From Trichosphaerium sp. ATCC 40318 (Eukaryota > Discosea > Flabellinia > Trichosidae): a stretch of 64,000 nucleotides of DNA. Below, piece by piece: positions 9,773-21,249 of the stretch. Location: NCBI GenBank assembly GCA_038496445.1, contig JALMLS010000065.1:1-64000 (forward strand). Direction: 5' to 3'. The notes under the pieces were generated by a model. That model was not told the DNA's origin. It did not search any database and saw nothing but the letters and a program-made list of their open reading frames with translations. The position numbers were made by a program, and so were the translations under genes. Each line of letters starts with the position of its first letter. The first letter of the stretch is position 1.

Positions 9773-12341
9773 ATGGCAACGCCTTTACACTTTATAGCTG
9801 TTAGTAATGGAAAATTTAAAATTGGAAAAGAAGCTCGAACCGCTCTTGAATCTTTAGATAAACCAGTTCCTGTCGTTTGTATAATCGGCCCTTGCAGGTA
9901 GAACACTTGCTTTGCTAGTACTCTAAGGTGACGTTGTTTTAAAGGACAGGAAAATCTGCTATCATGAGTTTGTTATACAACAAGAAGCTTACTGGGTTTG
10001 AACTTGGCGGAAATATAACTTCTTGTACAAAAGGTACAGCGCTAGCGCTTTAGCTCTATTCAACAGCGTTGTTTTAAGTTCTTTTGTAGGTATTTGGATG
10101 ATGATTCGAGATGACATGGTTGTACTTGACACCGAAGTACTATTGTTGTATTCTTTGCTTATTGCGACTTACTTTTCATAGGGCTTGTATGACGCAGAAC
10201 GTAATCCTGTTTACAATCATGCTTTTTTGACGACTAATCCTTGAAATTAGACGGATCTGCTGATCATGATGCTAAGATCTTTACGTTGTCTATTCTTCTA
10301 TCGTCGTTTCTTATTTACAATACTAAGAATACTATTACCGAGAGTGATATACGCCAGCTAAGGTATTACCAAATCCCTTTAGTCTGTTGTTGACTAGTTT
10401 CCCTAGTTTTGTTACTCAGCTCACCGAGCACATACAAATGAAAGCAAACCAAGAAGAAGACGGAGACGAATTCGCCGGTCTTTTTCCTTACTTCTGTTGG
10501 CTTGTGAGAGACAAGTTCCTTGAAACGAAGCTAGAAAATAAAACTGTAACAGATGACGAGTACTTGGAGTGGGCTTTGAAACTAAAGAAGGGTAGGAAAG
10601 AGCCAATTCGAAAGGTCAGAACTTTTCTTAGAATTTTCTCATAGCTTGTTGCCACTGACCTTCACAACTAGGCAAACAATATCCGCGAATATATCCGTGA
10701 TTTTTTCAAAAACCGCATGTGCTTTCAGTTGCCTAGACCAATGCACAAAGAAGAAGACTTGAGGAACTTAGATAAGATAGATTTCGAGTCACTACGACCT
10801 GAGTTTATTAAAGGAACAAAGGAATTCCTTTCGCTTGTTGAAGAACGTGCACCTGTTAAAAAGCTAAATAACATACCACTAACTGGCCCAAGTATGTTCA
10901 TTTTGCCATGTTTTTTCGTTTATTAATTTGCTGCAGTGTTCCTTGCGTTCGTAGACAAGATTTTAGAATACATTAACAATGGTTCAAGTACGCTAAACAA
11001 AACCCAACTTTTCAAACGCTTTTGTTGTGACTCTTTTCCAAGTTCCTGTAATTGAGGCTTCTTTCAAGTGCATGCAAAAAGCACAAAACGAAAAGGTACG
11101 CGTAGCGTTAATGTTGCATATTTTCTAAACGATACATACAAGGCTATAAAGCAAGCGGTTTCCTTGTACAACCTCACAGTGGAAACAAAATGTGGAAAGA
11201 AATATCCAGTTGAATCCAAAGACTTGTTGGCATTCCATGAACATGCGTCTTCTCTGGCTGTCAAGCTGTATAACAAGAACGCGGTTCAGGCTAGCGGTGA
11301 TGATAAAATTTATCAAAAAGAACTTGCTGTACGACAACTTCACAACACCTTATATTAATATAAAATTCTATTTTTAGAACGCAATAGCATCGTATACTAA
11401 ACAAGGTATACCATGTGGCGGTGCTTACTTTCAGTTCTACCAAAAGAATAACAGAGCGTCAGCTCAGAAGTGTTCGTCTATCTTAAACAAGCTATACTTA
11501 CAGATAGCGAATAAGATATCCAACAACGTAAGTCTACAAAAATACTCAAAAGACGCTTACTCACTGTTAGGCGTACTTTAAACCAAAAGGAACTTTCGAA
11601 GATTACTTGAAAGACAAGAGCGCAGTAGAGTCCACATATGATAACACAAAGAATAAGGGACCAATGGCGGTATCTGTAAAGACAACCTTTTTTAAGTTGA
11701 AGTGTGAGGAAGCCAAACAGCTGCTGGTTGCAAACAAACAAATGTCAAAGCTTGTACGTATCTACGCGTAATTAGTGCTAGCTCTAATTGAATTCTAATT
11801 TAAACAAAAGGACAAAGAAGCCGCTCAAGCAAACGAAGAAAGAAAACAAGCCCAGCGGGAGAAAAAAGAAGCTCTGTCTCAAAAAGAAACACTAAAAAAT
11901 GAACTTATTGCAAGAGAGAAACAACACAAAGAGCAGGTACAACAGAATCATGTGTTTTACTTTAACAAAGCATCTACTAATAGGTTGTTCAATTCCAAAA
12001 AGATCAACAGGCCAAACTAGCTGAGATGCAAAAGAAGAACGCTGACTTGCTCAATCACAGACTTTCTGAGCAAAAAAAATTGTTAGAAGCAGGCTTTACT
12101 GAACGTGCCAACCTCCTCCAGGTGAGTTGATTTTAAGGCGACTTAAGAAATTAACAGTATCCAGGTAACGATTGGAGAGATGAAAGACGCAAATAAAGTG
12201 TTACAAGACCAACACATGGCTGAACTTAAACAGATGAATTGTACTGTTTCAGCACTTGAAAGTGCCATACAACAACTTAAAGATAGGCCACCAGAGGTTC
12301 ACCACTATCGCAAAAAGTCTGGATTCTGCTCGTTGATGTAA
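9773..12341 (+). CDS. GBP-like large GTPase with CaaX box, copy 2
   Basis: Multi-exon gene, ATG 9773, stop 12339-12341. Exon 1 ends within the P-loop (GPCR|TGKS, intron 9898-9944). Next come FELGGNITSCTKGIW, then DTEG near 10120-10135, and WLVRD (G4-type) near 10500. GBP-specific segments follow: EEDLRNLD, LRPEFIKGTKEF near 10750-10830, then VFLAFVDKILEYINNG. The 3' exons (11815-12300) form a long Glu/Lys/Gln coiled coil. The C-terminus reads GFC-SLM, a CaaX box with Met at the last position, as in copy 1, which favours farnesyl transfer. It lacks the N-terminal helical extension of copy 1 and begins directly at the GTPase domain, as most GBPs do. The two copies are clearly diverged paralogues. 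Confidence 0.88.
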
Positions 12342-12805
12342 TGCTAGTGCAATTACAATATTTTTTCTCACTCACAAACCAGGTTAAAGGCACTACAAGT
12401 GGGTCAGATGGTCTTTCAGTAATAAATTAGTTTTTTTTGAATTTGATCACTTTAGTACCATAACGTTCATTAGTACATTTATAATACAGCGTAATTTTAT
12501 GAGTTTGCTGTACCTAAGGAAATGTACCATAATTTTTTTATTGCTCTACGAAGCGTAGAGTCTTAAAGGGTTCAGAATTTTGCTAAAACTTTGAACAAAA
12601 TTTGAAACGTAAATCCTGCAATAAAGAGCAACACTGCACTTTTTACTGTTTGCCATAAAATCCGTAGAATAAATTCTTTCTTCATGTTGGCTCAACGACC
12701 ACAGAAGAAAAATGAATGAGTATTTATTTTAACGGCACCTGCTGCCTTTCTTTTTCTTCCCTTTCCTTAAATGGTCAGCAACAATTCTTGAAGCATCTGA
12801 TACCA
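12342..12805. other. Intergenic, nothing recognised
   Basis: AT-rich region between GBP copy 2 and the disrupted F-box gene. No coding exon, RNA or repeat was recognised. Confidence 0.4.
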
Positions 12806-13688
12806 ATGGAAGAAAGCACGACGCACGCAAAGACCAAACGGCAACCATGCGCCGCTTCTGCTGTTGACAGCAAGAAAACTAGCATTAAGCGCAAACCGAT
12901 ATTTTTTACACGAACTCAAGCTGCACTCGCTCCCTGAGTCTTTTTTGTTTGGGGCAGCATCGCTTTTGAGACAGTTTCGAAAATTACTACATTTTTGATT
13001 TTTGATATTTACGGCATTTCGAGAATCTTTGAGACGTTTTTACTCACCTCAGAACCGTCTTAACCAAAAATTGTTATTGTGAACATTTAACTAGTATTCT
13101 ATACTTAGAGGCTTAAAAACCATTTTGCGATTCGTTCGTGCTGTGCGGAGGAAAAGTACCGACAGTCAAAGCAATTTTTTTCAAAACAAACTTTTTCAAA
13201 AATTTCGGAATTTCTGAAACTGTCTCAAAAGCGATGCTGCCCCTTTGATTTACTTTATGATTGCTTAGAACCAGTAAAAACACCAGTAATACTCAAAAGA
13301 ACATGCAAGGCATTCCATCTTTACGTCAGTTCCATCACAGGCTTAAATACGCGATCATTTCAAATATTCGTATTATTCAGAATTTTATCCTTTCTACCTA
13401 AATCAGCCTTTTAATCAGTACTGGACAAGCTATGTACCTCGTATATTTGGGTATGCCAAGCCAGATGTCAAAAACTTTGTATTCAGCGATTTACACAACC
13501 TTTTCTCGGAGATGGCGTTAAAGCTCAAAACAAACCTCTCATTCACACCGCTAGCGCAGTGCCTCATCCAATCAGTTGCAGAAGACTTTATCACTCACAA
13601 GTTGGCAAAAGAATCTTTGGTGATTGAAAAAAAAGCCAACAACTTTCAGTTTTACAGTCGCTCTTCTCTGAAAACCGAATCGGAATAG
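12806..13688 (+). pseudogene. F-box gene interrupted by a MITE-like insertion
   Basis: ATG 12806 opens a basic stretch. Removing a possible 54-base intron (about 12863-12916) joins it to HSLPESFLF, directly before the element at 12951. After the element and one extra TTT, the frame resumes as DLLYDCLEPV, then KRTCKAFHLY. Together these make a good F-box: LP start, hydrophobic helix, then CK-x-F. A GT-AG intron near 13316-13405 leads to a final exon of about 90 codons that ends at 13686-13688. The insertion plus target duplication is 296 bases, not a multiple of three, so it breaks the frame unless it is spliced out. The C-terminal exon matches nothing I know. Confidence 0.5.
12951..13243. mobile_element. 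MITE-like element with 28-bp terminal inverted repeats
   Basis: The element begins GGGGCAGCATCGCTTTTG and ends with the exact reverse complement. The match runs 28 bases, to GAGACAGTTTC, before diverging. It is flanked on both sides by TTT, consistent with a 3-base target duplication. The 293-base length, lack of coding capacity and perfect termini are typical of a non-autonomous DNA transposon moved recently. I saw no second copy in the window. Confidence 0.8.
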
Positions 13689-14547
13689 AGTCGACTATTT
13701 CCAACTTTTCACGTTTTGGCGATAGATTCGGTATTCTATTCGTTTGGAACATCGCTAATCCTACGGTGCCCATAATTTTGTCACATGCCCTCTATGCGAC
13801 GTAAATGCGTCGACACTAGTGAGAATGCGGAGAAAGATGGAGATTCTGAGAAATCGCCAAAACCATGGTTCTCTGATTAGGATCTATGGCGTTTAAATTA
13901 CTGTTAACAGAATGGTAATTTCCATTTCGCCAAATAGCCTTCACGGATTGGAATTATGGCTGTTTGCGTTTAAATTACTGTTAACTGAATGGTAATATAA
14001 AACACGTGACTGTGATAAGTACACTGTGCATAATCTTGTAAAATTAGAGGGCGTGCCCTTAAAGCAAGAAGCTAGCACGCACATAAACGAATACAAAGGC
14101 TACTATAAACTCATTCGGTTGTGTTAACTGGAACAGCCATTTACCGCATTAGCAAGCTATATTTTAGAACTATCAATCGATACACGTAAGTTAAACACAA
14201 ACTATATTCTTGAACAAAGAGGCCAACTGTTTGGTGAACAATACTCATCTCAGATTTTGTTACCGAAGTCATAATTTTGCTTTTACGAATAATGTCTAAC
14301 ATCCACTTAAACGTTTTCTTCAGTTTTTTGTGGCATTTTGGCCAAAACTATTGCCGTTTTCGGGTTTTTACATCTCTCTCAATGCGTCTTGAAACATGTA
14401 CAAATAGTCACTCTTGCCTCTTGTGCTCAAAAGGCTGTACGACGGCTAGAAACTTTTAAGTGGATGCAAACATGTTGCCGACAAAAAATATGCCTTTGTA
14501 AGTCGTTTTCTAATTTTTTTTTTTTAGATTTGTTGGTACACAAAAAG
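13689..14547. other. Intergenic with a near-palindromic direct repeat
   Basis: No supported gene. A segment reading GTTTAAATTACTGTTAAC, followed by a GAATGGTAAT tail, occurs twice (about 13889 and 13967). It is partly self-complementary. Short plus-strand open frames near 14280-14460 look like noise or leader sequence. Confidence 0.4.
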
Positions 14548-15171
14548 ATGTCTTGTTCTACAAATGTACTGGATCTTCCTTGTGAGATTCAAGAGTATAT
14601 TTGCACTTTCAATATTGAAGTATTTACAAAATTCCATACGCTGAGTAAGAGAGCAGCAGCTAATACACATTACGATATAGAATTAGAAAAGAAAGGAAAA
14701 TGGATAAGGTGGTATAAAAGTGGCAAAGTGCAGGTTCATGAATTTGTAAAAAATGGACTATCTAAAGCATGGTACGAACGTGGAACACTTGAAAGGCAGT
14801 ACAAGGTGGTTAATGGTACAATCAATGGTGAATTCAAAGAGTGGTATGAAAATGGGCAACTCAAACAACAATCTGTGTATGTTGATGGTAAAATCAATGG
14901 TGAATCCAAAGAGTGGCATGAAAATGGACGAATCAAAGAGCAATGTATGTGTGTTGATAGTAAAGCCAATGGTGAATCCAAAGAGTGGTATGAAAATGGA
15001 ACACTTAAGAGACAGTGCAAGATGGTTAATAGTACAATCAATGGTGAATCCAAAGAGTGGTATGAAAATGGACAACTCAAAGTAAAGTTGATGAGTGTTG
15101 ATGGCAAAATCAAAGGTGAATTCAAAGAGTGGCATGAAAATGGACGACTCTCATACCAATGTTTTGTATAG
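14548..15171 (+). CDS. F-box protein with MORN_2/YwqK-type repeats
   Basis: Intronless gene of 207 residues. ATG 14548 is chosen because it directly precedes the F-box-like head (LDLPCEIQEYICTFNIEVF, then TLSKRAAANTH), which matches the head of the longer paralogue at 37554-38579. Seven repeats of about 24 residues follow, each with a WY-x-x-G core (KEWYENGQLK) and a D/N-G-K-x-x-GE turn. These are MORN-variant (MORN_2, YwqK-like) repeats, predicted to form beta hairpins. F-box proteins recruit substrates to SCF ubiquitin ligases; the repeats would be the binding face. The absence of introns contrasts with nearby genes. Longer upstream readings in the same frame lack any conserved feature. Confidence 0.75.
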   Translation: MSCSTNVLDLPCEIQEYICTFNIEVFTKFHTLSKRAAANTHYDIELEKKGKWIRWYKSGKVQVHEFVKNGLSKAWYERGTLERQYKVVNGTINGEFKEWYENGQLKQQSVYVDGKINGESKEWHENGRIKEQCMCVDSKANGESKEWYENGTLKRQCKMVNSTINGESKEWYENGQLKVKLMSVDGKIKGEFKEWHENGRLSYQCFV

Positions 15172-15359
15172 ATAGGAAACTAACTTCCCTTACACAGTCA
15201 ATAACAAACCATACAATAAGATATTGACATATCAGCTGTTTGGCATTCTCATTTATTTCCACAAAACAAGAAACTGCGATAAGTGCTAACAAGTTTTACG
15301 AGAATAGCAATGAGACTAATCGCAAGGTTTCTAGTCTTGCTCATTAGAATCACCCATAG

Positions 15360-16484
15360 AACGTGACATAAACGAATATTTTAGGGGAGATGGAGGTACG
15401 AAAGAATATGATAGTATTGACAATGATTTTTGGTTTTGCGAGGAAGTGGATTTTGGAGAAAAAACCAAGTAGAAGAACGTATGAAGTTGTAAAGAAATTA
15501 TTATATTTTCTTTAAGTTTTTATTGTTAAACATTAAGTTTTGATTCAATGTAGCAGAGTCGGAGGACTTTGAAGAGCATAACGATGAACTATGGGAAGGT
15601 CAACAGAAATCACAACCTCTTGATATCAGTACTCTTGTTGATCCTCATGAATGGATTACGTATAAATATAGTTATGTTGAGCTAAAGGATTTTACACAAA
15701 TACTGATAAAATATGGAAAAGAGTATTTTGAAGACGTGATTTATCAGGTGCAACACTTCTTATGAGAATGTACATTGAAACCGATGACTACAAGTCAACA
15801 GCTTCAACTAATGAAAAACAAATTTTTGTTAGAGAGGTAAGCGATTGTGACGCACGTGATACATTCGGACGTACAGCATTGTCGTACATAAGACCTGTTC
15901 CAGATAATTTCTATAATGAAGACCTTGGAAGCGGACGATTGATGTTATCAAATGTACTGATCCATTCGACTTTGATATCAGAGATAATGGTGGATGGTCT
16001 CCTGTTCATTTAAACCCAGCATTATTGATTTTAAGCTAAAAGAAAGTGCCAAAAAGTGTTTTAGATACAAGTCTTTTTTGGATAGTTGTTACGTACTACT
16101 ATGATTATTGGCTTCTTATATTCTTGAACAAGTGCGATTTGAATAGTATTGATATGCATTCTGTTAACAAGGAAGGAAGGAATGTTGTGTTTAAGTTGAT
16201 AGAGTACGGAGATGATCCTTCGGTGTTCTTTGATGAAACGAGTTTTGATAAGTCGGTTGATATTATTTTAAGTCACAAAGACTTTAATGTTGATCATCAG
16301 GATGATGAAGGTGTTTCAGCTCTTATCTATACCTGTAAAGTACGTAATGACAATGGCTAGGAAGCTATTAAAGCTTGGTGCAAATAAATCATTGGTGAAT
16401 AATATTGGAAGGAATGCTCAAAGCTACATTGAAGATGGTCTCGACCCCTCAAGATGGCACTATTCTTGGTCCAAGATAAAATAA
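15360..16484 (+). CDS. Ankyrin-repeat-like protein, boundaries uncertain
   Basis: Several acidic exons can be read on the plus strand: FWFCEEVDFGEK near 15435, then HEWITYKYSYVELKDFTQIL near 15645-15705, then RDTFGRTALSYIRPV near 15855-15900. The last exons give DFNVDHQDDEGVSALIYTCK and ARKLLKLGANKSLVNN, ending at a stop near 16482-16484. DxxGxTAL- and LLxxGA-type signatures are typical ankyrin repeats. At least three introns are needed, and two joins (near 15470-15550 and 15740) could not be made cleanly, so either an exon is missing or the copy is partly degraded. Function unknown beyond protein binding. Confidence 0.5.
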
Positions 16485-16903
16485 ATTCAAGCCTCATACT
16501 TTATGGGATCTCCGCCAGTTGTGCAATGAACTAGATGTAAACTAATCTATTGAATAATGAATAAAAGAGTTGCACCCAGCCAAACACATGCGTTTAGAGG
16601 TCATCTTTTTCGGTCACAAGCCGGTTAACCTCTACTTCTTAGCGACTACGATTTTGCGAAATAGTGTACTAAACAGCTTTAAACATAAACACTGTAGCGA
16701 AAATAAAAAGTGTCAGTTTTTGGCTTCATTGTAAGCCACCGGTTTAACACTAACACCTGCGAGTCCTAAATTTACCTCTACCGTTTCCACAAGGGTAAAA
16801 CATGCGCTTAAGAGTACAAGGCCATTAGATGTGTTTTTTTTAATGGCTAGTGGAACTAATTCTGACTGCAATTACTTAATTGCGACACGAAGCACTCAGC
16901 AGC
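16485..16903. other. Intergenic, nothing recognised
   Basis: About 420 bases between the ankyrin gene and the phosphatase gene. It should hold the phosphatase promoter; no motif stood out. Confidence 0.35.
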
Positions 16904-18478
16904 ATGTCAGAGGTCACGTTTCTTGTAAAATGGAACGGAAAGACGTACCCAATAACGGTTTCTTCTGAGGAAACGTTTTTAGCCTTGGTAAGCGTTTAAA
17001 CCGCTGTTAATAATATTAACACACCACTAGAAGCTAAAAATTCGAACTGAAACGAATGTGTTACCTAAACGTCAAAAACTGTTCGGCAAGTGGTACATCC
17101 TTATATTAGCGCTAAATAGAACCCTTAGGCATCAAACACAAAGGAAAAACGCCCGCAGACGACGTAAGTGCCCCAAACATGCGCTATATTCGTTAACTCT
17201 CCGACCAAACTAACCTAATCGTTTAGGTACTTATTGGCGCTCTTCGTACCAAAAAACGTCACCCACTACGCATGACAGGGACCCCAGAAGGTATTATAAC
17301 GTTTACTAAAATTCAAAACAACAAAACGATCAAAAACGATCTAACTCTTGTTCTACAGAGGAAATTGCACCTGAACCGGAAGATGTCGAAGGTTGGAGCG
17401 ATGTACACATCATACAAAGCGTTTTTAACGGTATTGACATTAAATTACAGGTTACGAACGATCTAGACGTTGTAGAAGAGACACTTGCTGTTAAGGACTC
17501 TCCTATTTATCTAGAGAAGCTTCGCAAGCGAAGTAGCACCGTATGTTGTTCGTTGTGTTGTCAGTTGAAAGTCATCTTTCTGATGTATTTTTCGCCTTAG
17601 TACGACATTAAGCAATTAAATGAACCGAGAGATGGAAAAAAGTTGCTTGTTCTTGATATTGATGTACGTTGTCTTTAAGGGTTAGAAAGGGTTCTAATAA
17701 TTATCTAGTATACATTGTTTGATCATAGAAGTACTGTAGAACGTGCAGAAGAGCTCATGCGTCCATATTTACACGAGTTTTTGGTAATTTTTTTGTTGGC
17801 AAGTTGATGTTTACATCTCATTTAGACTGCTGTATACCCATTTTATGATATTGCTATATGGTCTGCAACAAGTATGAAATGGATTGAGTTGAAAATGAAA
17901 GAGCTTGGCGTTCTATCAAACCCAAATTATAAACTTCTTTGTCGTATGTCAAATTTCTTGTATTGAAATGTTTGATCACCTCTTTAGTTGTTGATTCCAA
18001 AGCTATGATCACAATACATACTGAAAGATATGGTGTATTTGGCACTAAGCCTTTAGGTGTAATATGGGAGAACCAAAAGTATAAAGGACGCTACACGTCC
18101 ACAAACACAATTATGGTAAAAAAAAAACCTCTAAGTTTTGGTTCATATTCTGACACGTGATTTTTTTTTTCAGTTTGATGATCTCAGACGGAATTTCATT
18201 ATGAAGTACGCTTCTATCCGTGTAATATTATGATAGCACTAAGTCTTTTTCTAGTCCACAGAATGGTCTTAAGATCCGTCCGTTTAGAGATGCACCAGCT
18301 AATATGGCAACAGATAAAGAGTTGATGCATTTGACTGAGTATCTTTTGTTTATTAAAGATTTAGATGATTTTAGCTCTCTTAAACACAAGGTATGTATCT
18401 TTCATTTACTGTTTTTTTAAATGAACTATTTAGAAATGGGAGTCTTATGTATTGAAGGCAAGGGAAAGAAATTCGTAA
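16904..18478 (+). CDS. UBLCP1: Ubiquitin-like-domain CTD phosphatase (UBLCP1 family)
   Basis: Multi-exon gene with ATG 16904 ([17 protein letters not shown]) and stop 18476-18478. The N-terminal ubiquitin-like domain includes [12 protein letters not shown] and LIGALRTKK, as in UBLCP1. The HAD/FCP1-type phosphatase domain carries the catalytic LVLDIDYTLFDH (DxDxT) near 17650-17725, then [10 protein letters not shown] near 17840 and later [13 protein letters not shown]1 binds the proteasome subunit Rpn1 through the UBL domain and dephosphorylates the 26S proteasome in the nucleus. Domain order matches the family, and the length of about 320 residues is as expected. At least nine short introns are present. 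High confidence in identity; exact exon ends are approximate. Confidence 0.9.
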
Positions 18479-18802
18479 AAAAACTTGTGCTTCTTTTTGA
18501 AAATAAAGCCTTACAGTTTAAACAGTTATTGACGCTACCACAGTTGTTTAGTAATACGTATTAAAGGCATAATACCTGCTGTGTTCAGCATAAGGTTTTA
18601 TGAAAGGAAATTCAGAGTTTGAAACAGTTTACTTTTGCATGTAGACTTTGAGGAAAATATTTGTACATTCACAACAATTTTTTGTAAGCAAGTTCAAAAT
18701 TTTTCTCAAACTCTTAAGTGGTAATGAACATCCACGAATAAATACGTTTACTAAGGAGTGGATGAAATACATATTCAACAATAGCCAAGATTATTATATT
18801 CC

Positions 18803-20817
18803 TTAATCAGAGAAGCTTGTATCACTCAAATCTCCTGATGCAGAGTCTGATGATATACCAGACATTGTGTCAGATATTGTGCTGAATGTGTTTGATCTCT
18901 CTGAAGTCTCAATTGTATCAACTTCAACTGTTCCTGAAGAAGACTCTGAGGAACTACTTCTTTCTATTGTTTCTGAGAATGAACGAGTAACTGAGAAATC
19001 AGATGAGCTATTTTCACTATCAGTAGGAATATCCGATGAAGTGTCATCATCGTCATCATCTAAACAGTGCAAGTTAGAACAAAATCGTTCAAAAATAAAA
19101 CGGGCGGTTTGAGCATCTAAAATGTTTGCTGTAGTATCCAAGTACTATGTGCATAGTATTCGAATAATACAGTGAATGTCGTTTAGGCATGAAAGTCAAT
19201 AACATTCAAGATTGTTATTTCAGAAACTTTGAAAATTTTAGAAAAATGTACCTGAATACTCATCATTATATGCTGGTCTAACAAGACGTGGATCAGATGC
19301 AGACATAACTTTACCTGTTATTTCAATGTTTTCCATTTGAGTTGATCTCATTCTCTTACTTGCACGTTTCTATGACAAAACAAATGAGATCAAGCAAACA
19401 AAACAATTAAAACGACATACATCATCTTTTGGTATCTTCTCTTTCACCTTGTCATCATCTTCCTTGCTTCTCAGACAACATAGAACAATAACCATAATAA
19501 TAATCAATATGAGAGATCCTCCTGCAACAGCTATACCGGCGTATGCTTCAGTATCAAGGCGAGATGTTGGCTCCTCAGTAATCATTGGGAACCCTGTCTA
19601 AACCTAGTTAATCAAAAAAAATTGTGTATTGCCTTTTGTACTGGAGAGAAAGGAGCCTCTGAAGGTGGAATCGTTGTTGTATTATTTGGTATATTAACAG
19701 GAGCATTAGTTGGTTGACTTGTTGGAGCATCCATCTCAAGAGTAACAGAAGATGGAGCTGCTACAGTAATTGGCTAAAACAGTAAAAACGATATTTCATC
19801 AATTCTTTGAAGGACGTACGCCAATACTCAATGCAGGGAACATATCACTTAAATCGGTTTCTAACCTAGATAAAACATAAGTAACCTCCAAAAAACCATT
19901 GTGTTTTAAAAAATCACGTGCTGTGTAATGGCATCAACATCATCAAGAAAACTTGATACAGCTCCAACTAAAAAAACGTCATTCTTTGTTGGTTTCAGGG
20001 AAAAGGGCACGTGACATACTATTTGTGGAACGAACTGTGACAGTATATTCTGTCTGTTCTATTGATCTTTTACTAGGCTCTTGGGAGATTGATATTTCTT
20101 CCATTGATACATTAAGAGCAGAATTGAATAAATCGAGAGTAATATTTAACTCCATCGATGTCATCGTTGAGTTAACGGATATACTAAGAGCAGCATCTGT
20201 ACAGTTATTCGCCATATGTAAAGCTATTATTCTTTCCCCGTTTACACTGTAGTACAACTCTGTACCATTCCACATTACTGAAAGTGCATCTACTGAAGGG
20301 AAATGTGGTGATTCCCCAGAAGAGAAGTTTGATGGCTGTCCACGAAACTTCAGATGGTGTTAATAAACTGTTATGGTTGTAAAAGCGTACGTATGGCATT
20401 GGAGTGAAGCTGTTGATAGTTCCATCAGGCTCAGCACTCAGAGAAATATTCTAAACGACTTATAAGCATAAATTTTAAGTAGTGTATTAAGTTCTTGCCG
20501 CAGAGTTAGTGTAGCCATAGTAAGCAATGTAGCCGTCGCCAAGATGTATTTTACAATCCATAAATAGTGTAATCTATTTGAGTAAGTCAAATATGGTTTC
20601 TAATAGCCAAATATACTTGTTGTAAGGCGTCGTTAGTTGAATTCATATCGGACATTCCTGTGGGAGGCTCTGTCGCGTTTGAAGGCACATCAGGGGATGT
20701 AGGTGTTGTTCCGTTATTGGCCATTGTCGGTTGAGACCGACAGCCATACTTTACATAAATTAGAGGGAGCAAGAGATCAATAATTGAAGTCAATGTCGTT
20801 TTTACAAAAAAAAACAA
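18803..20817 (-). CDS. Type I membrane glycoprotein with acidic Ser-rich tail
   Basis: Read leftward from ATG 20817: hydrophobic signal-like start, then an Asn/Thr/Pro-rich stretch (NNGTTPTSPDVPSN). Ectodomain exons near 20450-20290 and 20275-19980 carry several N-x-S/T sites (WNGTELYYSVNGERI, NNCTDAALS). One membrane helix lies near 19480-19540 (AGIAVAGGSLILIIIMVIVL), followed by a juxtamembrane CC-x-RSKEDDDK. The last exon (18803-19141) is a cytoplasmic tail packed with Asp, Glu and Ser (LDDDDDDTSSD, SSSSESSSG), rich in potential casein-kinase-type sites. At least six introns. The ectodomain has a beta-sandwich feel, but no family was recognised. It could be an adhesion or recognition receptor; that is inference from topology only. 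Confidence 0.65.
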
Positions 20818-21249
20818 AAAAAAAACGTTTGGTTAATTAGAGCGCTATCGCAAGTTTGTTTTACAGAAAAACTAAATCACGTGATCATTTATGTACAGTT
20901 TACAATGAAACACGTGATTTTAATGCTTTAATTGATAAGTTTAGGTATTTTAAAATAAAAACCTAGGCCAACACGCGGGTGTATTGGAAAGCTTCTCCGC
21001 TGCGTCAGTTTTGTATTGTTATTCGTTTTTACTTTGTTTACATGTATAATTCTTGTTTTGTACCGTACCAGTATGAGCAACGTATATAATAATGTACAAC
21101 GTAATATCCACATCATAATATGTTGTCGTCACGAGAATTTTAATTGTTCACGATAACCGCAAGCCAAAAACAAAATCCCACAAAAAAAAAACCATGTCAA
21201 CGTTTTTCTCAACTCTATTTTTAACACCCGGAAACACAACTAGTTCAAT
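20818..21249. other. Divergent promoter region
   Basis: About 430 bases between the membrane glycoprotein (-) and the amidase (+). Two CACGTG-containing sites (ATCACGTGATC near 20878 and ACACGTGATT near 20910) lie close together. No other gene is visible. Confidence 0.45.

Noticed and set aside
14736-15135. Minus-strand frames over the MORN_2 gene at 14.7-15.1 kb, and plus-strand frames over 37566-38463
   Set aside because: Long antisense frames arise from the repeated codon pattern of the MORN_2 genes; they show the same 72-base period and no independent features.
18867-19112. Plus-strand acidic frame over 18867-19112
   Set aside because: Complement of the Ser/Asp-rich tail exon of the membrane glycoprotein; Ser/Asp codons read as Val/Ser/Glu on the other strand.
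19953-20252. Plus-strand frame over 19953-20252
   Set aside because: Antisense to the glycosylated ectodomain exon, which has consistent N-x-S/T sites and neighbouring exons on the minus strand.
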